Assembly (NCBI GenBank): GCA_041485125.1
Contig: JBGPIT010000344.1
Span: 1-5,500 of the forward strand
From: JBGPIT01 sp041485125
GTDB lineage: Bacteria > Desulfobacterota > Binatia > UTPRO1
Direction: 5' to 3'
DNA: 5,500 bases
Part shown: in pieces, positions 1-5,231 of the stretch
Layout of the letters: every line of letters begins with the position of its first letter
Numbering within the stretch: the first letter of the stretch is position 1
The notes under the pieces: generated by a model
Told to the model about the DNA's origin: nothing
Database searches by the model: none
The model's input: the letters and a program-made list of their open reading frames with translations, nothing else
Position numbers and translations under genes: made by a program

Positions 1-577
1 CGCGCGGATGGTCGGGGTCGAGCCCGCGCGGGACGCGCTGGAGCGCGTCGTGCGAGCCGACGCCGAAGCCCGCGCGCGTCAGCTTGCGGAGCAACGTCGA
101 GAGCTCGCCGCCGCGACGCTCGTCGACGACGGCCTCGCGAAAGCTCTGCAGCTGGGGCGTGTCCATCATGTACTGGCCCGCCGCGACGAACAGCTCGTCC
201 GCGCCGATGTGGACGTACGGCGCTGCGACGCCCGACGGTCCCTGACCGGAGCCCTCGAGACCGACGTACCCGCCGATGTGGGTCTTGTACGGCGACTTGT
301 CCTTCGAGAAGCGCACGTCGCGGTGGATGCGGAAGACCTTCGGCGGCGCGAGCGCCTCGTGCGCGAAGCGCGGCTCGAGCCGTTCCCGAACCTCGGCGAG
401 CAGCGCTTTCATCGGCGCCTGCCAGCCGCGCTCGTACTCGTCACGGTGCTGGTCGAACCAGTCGCGACGTTGGTTCTTCGCGAGCGCGACGAAGAACCGC
501 CCGGCACCGTCCGCGAAGCCCTCGAAACGTACCGGTGCCGCGTCCTTCGCCGCGCGGCGGCGAGCCGTCGATGCCAT
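1..577 (-). CDS. DUF2461 (TIGR02453-like) family protein, 3' end cut by window edge
   Basis: The minus strand is open from an ATG at 577 down to the left edge, giving 192 complete codons. Residues about 17-30 (VRFEGFADGAGRFFVAL), then KNQRRDWFDQHRDEYE (about 34-49), the block RIHRDVRFSKDKSPYKTHIG (83-102) and the closing RVPRGLDPDHPR (181-192) are the signature pattern of the DUF2461/TIGR02453 family, as I know it. Family members usually run to about 210-230 residues, so perhaps 20-40 are missing beyond the edge. No reaction is established for the family, and no signal peptide or membrane segment is visible, so the protein should be cytoplasmic. The first 15 residues (MASTARRRAAKDAAP) are basic and low in complexity. 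The start lies 17 nt after the stop of the SnoaL-like gene, so the two are probably co-transcribed. I see no clear Shine-Dalgarno, so translation may depend on the upstream gene. The family call is strong; the function is unknown. Confidence 0.88.
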   Translation of the reverse strand, partial: MASTARRRAAKDAAPVRFEGFADGAGRFFVALAKNQRRDWFDQHRDEYERGWQAPMKALLAEVRERLEPRFAHEALAPPKVFRIHRDVRFSKDKSPYKTHIGGYVGLEGSGQGPSGVAAPYVHIGADELFVAAGQYMMDTPQLQSFREAVVDERRGGELSTLLRKLTRAGFGVGSHDALQRVPRGLDPDHPR

Positions 578-594
578 CGGACCGCTGTGAGCGA

Positions 595-1110
595 CTACGA
601 CCTGAGCGTCGACGGATCGTAGTAGTAGCGCTCGCGGACGATCTTGCCGCCGGCGATCTCGTGCACGGCGACCTCGTCCATCTGGACCGTCTTGCCGGAC
701 GCCGCGAGCGTGACCGTCCCTCGCCACTCGATCACGATCGTATTGCCGCTGACCGTGACGGTGCGGGGCGTGAACGACGCGTTCGTCGTCATGGCGCGCC
801 ACCCCTCGAACTTCCGCTTGATCCCGTCGACGCCGGTCACCGGCGGCTGCCCCATCTCCGTCGACTCGCAATTGTCCGCATAGAGCGCGAGGGTCGCCGC
901 CTCGTCGTTCGAGGTCGTCGCCGCGACGATCCGCTTCGCGATCGCGTCGAGACCGCCGGAGGGCGCCGCCGCCCGCGGCCGCGGCCGCGCCGCTGTCTTC
1001 GTCCGCGTCTTTGCGCGCGTGCTCTTGCCTGCCGCCTTCTTGGGGGCGCGTCGGGTGCGACTCTGGGTTGCGCGTTTCGCCTTTGCCTTCCGGACCGTCT
1101 TCTTTGCCAT
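595..1110 (-). CDS. SnoaL/NTF2-like protein with histone-H1-like basic N-terminal tail
   Basis: The protein has 171 residues in two parts. Residues 1-46 are almost pure Lys/Arg/Ala/Thr: 10 Lys and 10 Arg with no acidic residue, as in histone-H1-like or AT-hook-like tails. Residues about 54-171 fit a SnoaL/NTF2-like alpha+beta cone: an N-terminal helix (DAIAKRIVAATTSND), then ALYADNCESTEMGQPPVTGVDGI, which is the usual phrase of the family, then a FEGWRAM helix and alternating strands ending in MDEVAVHEIAGGKIVRERYYY. Such domains bind small hydrophobic ligands or act as isomerases, cyclases or dimerisation modules, and no substrate can be read here. The ATG at 1110 is preceded by a strong Shine-Dalgarno (GGGAGGA on the minus strand, 1116-1122, 5-nt spacer), which fixes the start and shows that the basic tail is translated. 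The DUF2461 gene follows after 17 nt. The tail could bind DNA, RNA or polyphosphate; that is inference. The domain call is good, the biological role open. Confidence 0.85.
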   Translation of the reverse strand: MAKKTVRKAKAKRATQSRTRRAPKKAAGKSTRAKTRTKTAARPRPRAAAPSGGLDAIAKRIVAATTSNDEAATLALYADNCESTEMGQPPVTGVDGIKRKFEGWRAMTTNASFTPRTVTVSGNTIVIEWRGTVTLAASGKTVQMDEVAVHEIAGGKIVRERYYYDPSTLRS

Positions 1111-1115
1111 GAGTA

Positions 1116-1122
1116 TCCTCCC
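1116..1122 (-). promoter_or_regulatory. Shine-Dalgarno of the SnoaL-like gene
   Basis: The minus strand reads GGGAGGA here, five bases before the ATG at 1110. It is one of the two strong ribosome binding sites in the window. It decides that translation begins ahead of the lysine-rich tail rather than at a later codon. Confidence 0.65.
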
Positions 1123-1153
1123 ACCGCCTTTCGGCGTTCGCTGTGTGTGCGAC

Positions 1154-1182
1154 GGCGTAGAGCGGAATCAGCCGTCGGTCAA
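1154..1182 (-). promoter_or_regulatory. Possible sigma-70-type promoter for the SnoaL-like/DUF2461 pair
   Basis: On the minus strand TTGACC (1182-1177) matches five of six bases of the TTGACA -35 box. After 17 nt comes TACGCC (1159-1154), a weak -10 that keeps only the leading TA. Transcription would start near 1147, giving a leader of about 36 nt before the ATG at 1110. The spacing is ideal, but the -10 is poor and such matches arise by chance in GC-rich DNA. Confidence 0.3.
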
Positions 1183-1455
1183 GACTCCCGCGAGATCTCG
1201 ACGGCACGGTCATCGAGAGCGGCGAGAAGCGCGAACGTCGGTGGCCTCGAGCTCCGCCCGGCGACCTTGAGATGAGCGGTGAGCCAGCAGTCGAGAACGG
1301 CCTCCCTCGGAGCGGCACGTACGCGGCGGGCAGCTTCCCCGACTTGAAGCGGGGCATGGGCGGCGATGTGGCGATCCGGCCTAGGCGGAACCGGCGCCTT
1401 TCTGCGTCCGAGTGCGTGGATGTCTCCCTCCAGCACTCCGGCGTTCGGTCGGATG

Positions 1456-1544
1456 GAACAATGTTCGGCACCTAGCCCGGGGGGTGAGGCCGCGCCCAGG
1501 GCACGATCGAACGGCCGTTGAACATCGTTCGCCGCGATCGAACG
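1456..1544. repeat. Cluster of GAAC-N3-GTTC inverted repeats and a 10-bp direct repeat
   Basis: Two dyads share the form GAAC-N3-GTTC: GAACAATGTTC at 1456-1466 and GAACATCGTTC at 1520-1530. Their centres are 64 bp apart, about six helical turns. The second lies between two copies of CGATCGAACG (1504-1513 and 1535-1544), whose midpoint nearly coincides with the dyad centre. A perfect 10-bp palindrome, AACGGCCGTT, sits at 1510-1519. The group lies 100-190 nt upstream of the start at 1643, a reasonable place for an operator or activator site. No binding protein is identified. The motif resembles Gram-positive LexA boxes but has a 3-nt rather than 4-nt centre. Confidence 0.35.
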
Positions 1545-1614
1545 CCGGATTGTCGACCGCGAGGCAGCCCGAGCGGCACCAGACCCGGAACCCGACAGCC
1601 GGCTTCCCGAACCG

Positions 1615-1628
1615 GCCGCCACGGCGGC
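1615..1628 (+). promoter_or_regulatory. GC-rich hairpin just before the Shine-Dalgarno of the exported-protein gene
   Basis: GCCGCC (1615-1620) and GGCGGC (1623-1628) are perfectly complementary across two bases. In RNA this folds as a five-pair GC stem with a CACG tetraloop. It ends immediately before the AAAAGGAG ribosome binding stretch (1629-1636). It could stabilise the mRNA 5' end or influence ribosome access; it does not itself occlude the Shine-Dalgarno. Confidence 0.35.
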
Positions 1629-1630
1629 AA

Positions 1631-1636
1631 AAGGAG
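1631..1636 (+). promoter_or_regulatory. Shine-Dalgarno of the exported-protein gene
   Basis: AAGGAG lies six bases before the ATG at 1643, a near-ideal site. It supports this start, which is also the one that yields a complete signal peptide. Confidence 0.65.
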
Positions 1637-1642
1637 TGAGCG

Positions 1643-2164
1643 ATGAAAACTTCCAGGATTCAGAAGGGGTCGCTGATCGCGGCCGCAGCGCTGGTTCTCG
1701 GCATCACTGCAATCTCGTCGACCGTTCACGCCTACGCGTTTGGCGGCGTGACCATCACCGGGACGCGGTACGTCGACGGTGCGCCTACGAAGGTGCGCTG
1801 CACCGCCGCCGCCGGCAACGGCATCACGTTCTCGGGCGGTACGACTCTCACCATCATCTACGATTCTTCTTGCGGCATCTACTCGGACACCGACGACAAC
1901 GACCAGCTCCTCTTTCAGGGCCCGTCGAACTGGATCATCAAGAACGGCGTGGCGACGATGGCCTCCATGTTCAGCGGTGTGCAAACCGCTGGGGGGCCGA
2001 GCGGAACGGACCCGGCGCACGGCACGATGACCGGCGTCAGCAAGTACGTCAGCAACATCATCATCAGCGAGAAGGGCACGATCAGCTACTCCCGGAAGAA
2101 CTCCGCGAATCAAGACGTCATCTTCGTCGGCAAGTTCAAGACCGCGGTATTGACCCAGTTCTAG
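1643..2164 (+). CDS. Small exported protein of unknown family
   Basis: The product has 173 residues and I do not recognise its family. Residues 1-30 are a textbook Sec signal peptide: a basic start (KTSRIQK), a hydrophobic core (LIAAAALVLGITAI, 11-24) and an A-x-A-like end, with cleavage likely after A30 (VHA) or A32 (AYA). The mature chain of about 142 residues is rich in Gly, Ser, Thr and beta-formers. It has no further membrane helix and only two cysteines (C53, C77), which could form one disulfide. The alternating strands (VTITGTRYVDG; ITFSGGTTLTIIYD; YVSNIIISEKGTISYS; DVIFVGKFKTAVL) suggest a beta-sandwich or barrel-like secreted or periplasmic protein. There is no lipobox, so it is not a lipoprotein. 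The ATG has a strong Shine-Dalgarno at 1631-1636. The gene stands alone: the upstream gene is divergent and the next confident plus-strand gene starts 398 nt after its stop. Confidence that it is a real exported protein is high; its function is unknown. Confidence 0.85.
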   Translation: MKTSRIQKGSLIAAAALVLGITAISSTVHAYAFGGVTITGTRYVDGAPTKVRCTAAAGNGITFSGGTTLTIIYDSSCGIYSDTDDNDQLLFQGPSNWIIKNGVATMASMFSGVQTAGGPSGTDPAHGTMTGVSKYVSNIIISEKGTISYSRKNSANQDVIFVGKFKTAVLTQF

Positions 2165-2561
2165 TGGCCGCGGAGGCCGAGATGCGGTGCGATCGACGAT
2201 CATGAGGTTCGGCGTCGCGTGGCCTCTGAGCGGCGCGGACTGTGGCACACGATCGCACTCGCTGCAGCTCGTCGATGATCGGCTGCCTGGCCCGATCCAC
2301 GATCCCTCCGAGGGTGACGTGGATCCGGACGAGCGCGACCGCAGGTCGAGCGCGATCGAAGAAGCGTGCTACTTGGTTCCAATGCCCCAGCCGGAGAACG
2401 GTGCGACGCAGCTTCGCGCAGCGGGCGACACCCAACGCGCCGTGTGCGGACAGCTATGAGCTCGTACCTTCGCGAGGCCATCCTCGTGATCAGGTCGTGA
2501 ACCGCGCGCTTTTCCGGAACGCGCTACGGCCCGGCGGCCTCGCGCAGAGTCGAGCGGCCTT
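2165..2561. other. Intergenic stretch with a weak small ORF and a stem-loop; no confident gene
   Basis: These 397 nt separate the exported-protein gene from the propeller-protein gene. A plus-strand ORF of 90 codons runs from a GTG at 2187 to 2459, with GGAGG at 2172-2176 placed 10 nt before it, a slightly long spacing. From the ATG at 2202, GC by codon position is roughly 74/54/76 percent, which is gene-like, but the peptide matches nothing I know and has no hydrophobic segment. The antisense frame in the same register is also open (2136-2435) and would start at TTG without a ribosome binding site. One of the two may be a real small gene or a decayed remnant. The promoter of the propeller gene should also lie here, but I see no convincing -35/-10 pair. 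Confidence 0.5.
2294..2325. other. Two-tier stem-loop
   Basis: GATCCACG (2294-2301) pairs with CGTGGATC (2318-2325) in a perfect 8-bp outer stem. Inside, CCCT (2304-2307) pairs with AGGG (2311-2314) across a CCG loop, with a small 2/3-nt internal loop between the tiers. No T-run follows on either strand, so it is not a standard intrinsic terminator. It sits 130 nt after the exported-protein stop and could mark the mRNA 3' end or act as an operator. Confidence 0.35.
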
Positions 2562-4730
2562 GTGACGGAGGGCTTCAGTCCCGTCGGCGTGGGCGGAGGC
2601 GGCGGGATGTTCGCGCCTGCCATCTCGCCTCACGATCCGAACCTCCTGTTCGTGGCCTCCGACATGGGAGGGGTGTACCGGAGTGCCGACGGCGGCGGAA
2701 CGTGGACGATGATCGACAAGCGGCAACTGCGGGAAGCGGCGGGCTGCCCGGTAGTCTTCCACCCACGGGACGCGCGCGTCGTCTACGCCGCGGTGAAGGA
2801 CTGGCTCGAGACGAGCGCGGACCAGGGTGTTACCTGGACCGTTCTGTGCGCCAACCCGCCGTGGGGGGCCGCGCCGTGCACCGCGCTCGAAGTCGACGAG
2901 GACGATGTCGAGCTGATGTTCGCGGGCAGCAGCGAGGCGGCGTATCGGAGCGTCGACGGCGGCCGGACCTGGTCGACGTGCAGGGACGTGTTGGGGAGCG
3001 TCGTCGGCATCGCGGTGATCCCCACCGCGGCGCCGGGCCGGCGCACCTGCCTGATCGCCACGTCGGCAGGGGTCTTCAGATCCGACGACGGCGGCAGCAC
3101 GTGGCAGCACTCCGACGCGGGGCTACCCTTCCGCGAGGTGCGCGCACTTGCCGCGGGCGCGACCGCCCTGTCGCGGGGGTTCATCGCGTACGTGACGCTG
3201 CCGAGCCGCTCGGTCGCGGGCCGCGTCGCCGGTGGGATCTGGCGCTCGACGGACGAGGGTAGGAGCTGGCAGACCGCGATGGGCGCCGGGCCACATCACC
3301 AAGAGAGGGAGCTTCCGGAGTACGAGCGCGTACAAACCATGCGCTGCTCGGCCGAGATCGTCTATGTGACGGTTCGGAGAGCGCGCCATGTCGCGATCCA
3401 CCGCAGCGACGACGCCGGTGCGACGTGGCGCTCGGTGGTTGACGGCGAGCCTGGTGTCGGAGTCGGACGCTACGTCGCTGTCGGCTGGATCGTCGCAGAC
3501 CGACTTTGGCGTGTTTGGGGTGGCGCCTCGTGCGGGTTCGCGGTGAGCCGCCGCGAGCCGAACCAGGCGGTGTTCACGAACGAGGGCGAGATCTATCGGA
3601 CGACCGACGGCGGCGCGGGCTGGACGCCTGTCTACTCGGGGGCTGCGGTCGACGTGGTTCCCGGGACGGCTCAGCGCTCGCGCTCGGTCGGCCTCGAGGT
3701 GACGTCTTCGTGGCAGTTCTCGTTCGATCCCCACGATCCGACTCGCGCGTACATCTGCTACACCGACATCGGGTTCGCACGCAGCCTGGATCGCGGGGTG
3801 ACGTGGAGTCACGCCACGCGTGGCATCCCATGGTCCAACACCGTCTATCAGATCGCTTTCGATCCAGCCGTGCCCGGCCTGCTGTACGCCGCGTGCTCCA
3901 GTCAGCACGACATCCCCCATTGGACGAACATCGAAGGAGCGCGCGGCCAGGGTGGGGTATGCGTGAGTCGGAACTGGGGCGCCAGTTGGGAGCCGATTGG
4001 GACTGGGTTGCCGAACGCGCCGGCGACTTCGATCGTCTTGGATCCACGGAGCCCACCGACCGCGCGCACTCTCTACGTCACGCAGTTCGGCGTGGGCGTC
4101 TACACGTCGACCGACGGCGGAGCGACTTGGCGGCCGAGCGCGGAGGCGCCCGGCTGCGCGGAGAACCGGCACGTTTACAGATTGAAGCTGTGCGGCGACG
4201 GTACGCTGTATTGCACGATCACCGGCCGCCGCGAGCAATCCAAATTTCCCGTTCCCGGCGGGCTCTACCGCAGTCGAGATGGCGGCAGGACCTGGACGGA
4301 GCTGACCGCCGACATGCGGCTACGCTGGCCGGGAGACGTGGACACGCCACCGGACGACAGCCGGACGATCTATCTCGGCGCCGCCAGCGCCCCGGGCTAC
4401 CCGCAAGGCGGAGTGTACAAGTCGGTCGACGAGGGGAAGACGTGGTGCCGCGCGTTCGGCGAGGAGCAGTTTCCGCAGGAGCTCTGCACGTACGCACACG
4501 CGCTCTTCGTGACCGTGGACCCGTTGCGGCCCGCGACGGTCTATCTCGGCGCGACCAAGCACGGTCTGTTCGTCAGCCACGACGCCGGCGCATCGTGGCG
4601 GGAGGTGCCCGGCATCCCGTTCACCGGCTGCCAGCGGGTCGCGTTCGACCCCGCTGATCCCGCCGCGCTGTGGGTCACCACCTTCGGCGGTGGAGTGTGG
4701 AAGGGCCCCGCTCCGCTACCAGGTCACTAG
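2562..4730 (+). CDS. BNR/Asp-box repeat beta-propeller protein, distantly GH74-like
   Basis: The 722-residue protein contains about 13 Asp boxes (S-x-D-x-G-x-T-W), starting near residues 41, 85, 130, 174, 229, 282, 347, 408, 469, 516, 571, 621 and 672. The copy at 469 is degenerate, with Asn for Asp. Spacing of 44-65 residues fits one box per propeller blade, so the chain probably forms two propellers of about seven blades, with a break near residue 375. Most blades also carry a phrase like FDPxDPxxxY. The N-terminus (GVGGGGGMFAPAI, then ASDMGGVYRS) resembles GH74 xyloglucanases, whose catalytic Asp lies in a similar DIGG motif; D34 is the counterpart here, and D402 (CYTDIGFARS) a possible second. 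Enzyme activity is unproven, and sialidase- or sortilin-type folds use the same repeat. GTG at 2562 is the only start codon after the in-frame stop at 2487. It lacks a good Shine-Dalgarno and gives no signal peptide. The 3' end overlaps the convergent PNPOx-like gene by 15 nt. Confidence 0.87.
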   Translation: MTEGFSPVGVGGGGGMFAPAISPHDPNLLFVASDMGGVYRSADGGGTWTMIDKRQLREAAGCPVVFHPRDARVVYAAVKDWLETSADQGVTWTVLCANPPWGAAPCTALEVDEDDVELMFAGSSEAAYRSVDGGRTWSTCRDVLGSVVGIAVIPTAAPGRRTCLIATSAGVFRSDDGGSTWQHSDAGLPFREVRALAAGATALSRGFIAYVTLPSRSVAGRVAGGIWRSTDEGRSWQTAMGAGPHHQERELPEYERVQTMRCSAEIVYVTVRRARHVAIHRSDDAGATWRSVVDGEPGVGVGRYVAVGWIVADRLWRVWGGASCGFAVSRREPNQAVFTNEGEIYRTTDGGAGWTPVYSGAAVDVVPGTAQRSRSVGLEVTSSWQFSFDPHDPTRAYICYTDIGFARSLDRGVTWSHATRGIPWSNTVYQIAFDPAVPGLLYAACSSQHDIPHWTNIEGARGQGGVCVSRNWGASWEPIGTGLPNAPATSIVLDPRSPPTARTLYVTQFGVGVYTSTDGGATWRPSAEAPGCAENRHVYRLKLCGDGTLYCTITGRREQSKFPVPGGLYRSRDGGRTWTELTADMRLRWPGDVDTPPDDSRTIYLGAASAPGYPQGGVYKSVDEGKTWCRAFGEEQFPQELCTYAHALFVTVDPLRPATVYLGATKHGLFVSHDAGASWREVPGIPFTGCQRVAFDPADPAALWVTTFGGGVWKGPAPLPGH

Positions 4731-4736
4731 CCCTTC
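4700..4736. terminator. Candidate bidirectional hairpin at the convergent gene junction
   Basis: GAAGGGC (4700-4706) and GCCCTTC (4730-4736) form a perfect 7-bp stem around a 23-nt loop that contains both stop codons. A symmetric hairpin at a tail-to-tail junction could slow polymerase from either side. It lacks T-runs and the loop is long, so intrinsic termination is uncertain and factor-dependent termination or chance is possible. Confidence 0.25.
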
Positions 4737-5219
4737 GAGGCACGCAATCGGAATCTCGACTCGGATGTCTCGCACGAAGGACCCGTTCGCGTCGTGCTCG
4801 AAGCCGTTCATCCACACACGCTTCGGCGTGGCCCGGTAGATGCGCTGCACGCCGGCCTCCAGGAGACGGTCCGGCTCGGGACCGAGTTGCTTGCGCACGC
4901 GAAGGGCCAGGTTGCGTCTTGCCTCTGCAATCTCGGCGGGGTCCTCGAGCGCGGCCGCCGTTGCTTCGACGTACACACCTTCTCCCGATCCCTCAGGGGC
5001 AGTCGAGTCGTAGATGACGAGGAACGCCTTCCCGTTGTCATCGATGTTGCGCGAGTGCTGAGCGTGCGGCGAGGAGGTCCAGTAAAAATTGGCATGATCG
5101 TCGTAGGCTGAATACACGGGGCTATTCCAAGGCTCCACTTTAGACGACGCGGTCGCGATCGTCACGTAGAGAATCCTTTGAACGATCTCTCTGGCGCGAT
5201 TCTGGTGCTGCGCACTCAT
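4716..5219 (-). CDS. Pyridoxamine 5'-phosphate oxidase-like (FMN-binding split barrel) family protein
   Basis: The 167-residue product matches the small PNPOx-like flavin-binding family. Residues 11-50 (EIVQRILYVTIATAS, then WNSPVYSAYDDHANFYWTSS) form the first strands of the split barrel, with the usual substitution of cofactor-site residues around SSPHAQHSRNI (49-60). These are followed by AFLVIYDST (65-73) and GVYVEATAAAL (81-91). The C-terminal phrase RIYRATPKRVWMNG (126-139), ending in FVRDIRVEI, is typical of this subgroup. These proteins are cytoplasmic and usually dimeric, and bind FMN or F420; the substrate cannot be read here. True PdxH is longer, about 210-230 residues, so vitamin B6 synthesis should not be assumed. 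ATG at 5219 is the first start; only a weak GAGAG lies directly before it, so translation may be coupled to the gene ending 12 nt upstream. The last four codons and the stop overlap the end of the propeller gene on the other strand. Confidence 0.85.
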   Translation of the reverse strand: MSAQHQNRAREIVQRILYVTIATASSKVEPWNSPVYSAYDDHANFYWTSSPHAQHSRNIDDNGKAFLVIYDSTAPEGSGEGVYVEATAAALEDPAEIAEARRNLALRVRKQLGPEPDRLLEAGVQRIYRATPKRVWMNGFEHDANGSFVRDIRVEIPIACLEGLVTW

Positions 5220-5231
5220 CTCTCGCCGAAC

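Larger units (their letters stand above)
1123..1642. other. Intergenic region between divergent genes; no confident gene
   Basis: These 520 nt lie upstream of both the minus-strand pair and the plus-strand exported-protein gene, so they should carry both promoters. I find no tRNA or recognised riboswitch. The plus-strand frame 1161-1475 is stop-free and looks partly codon-like: from the ATG at 1272, only 13 of 67 sense codons end in A or T. However, it has no Shine-Dalgarno, no earlier start codon and no family resemblance, so I do not call it a gene. An in-register antisense frame (1179-1622) is also open, as expected when third positions are GC-rich. The right half holds the GAAC/GTTC repeat cluster and, next to the ribosome binding site, a GC hairpin. 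Confidence 0.6.

Noticed and set aside
8..622. Long plus-strand ORF over the left end
   Set aside because: It is the shadow of the DUF2461 gene on the minus strand, which carries clear family motifs; the plus-strand product is Arg-rich and unlike any family.
1455..1480. ECF sigma promoter with GGAACA as -35
   Set aside because: No GTC/CGTC-type -10 lies 16-17 nt downstream.
1456..1530. LexA/SOS boxes
   Set aside because: Gram-positive-type LexA boxes have GAAC-N4-GTTC; both dyads here have a 3-nt centre, and the flanking gene is not a DNA-repair gene.
1123..2561. tRNA, CRISPR or insertion sequence in the two gaps
   Set aside because: I find no cloverleaf, no regularly spaced repeat-spacer array and no transposase motif or terminal inverted repeats.
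3123..4238. Long minus-strand ORF (371 codons) inside the propeller gene
   Set aside because: The plus frame holds regularly spaced Asp boxes throughout, so the antisense frame is an artefact of GC-rich third positions.
3506..4657. Plus-strand ORF of 383 codons in another frame of the propeller gene
   Set aside because: Arg-rich, no motif, and fully contained in the Asp-box coding frame.
2607..4730. Alternative ATG start at 2607 for the propeller protein, with GGAGG at 2595-2599
   Set aside because: It would remove the Gly-rich segment that matches GH74-type N-termini; the GGAGG is a by-product of the Gly codons. It still gives no signal peptide.
4716..5219. pdxH, pyridoxine 5'-phosphate oxidase of vitamin B6 synthesis
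   Set aside because: At 167 residues it is too short, and it lacks the PdxH C-terminal segment; only the general PNPOx-like fold is supported.
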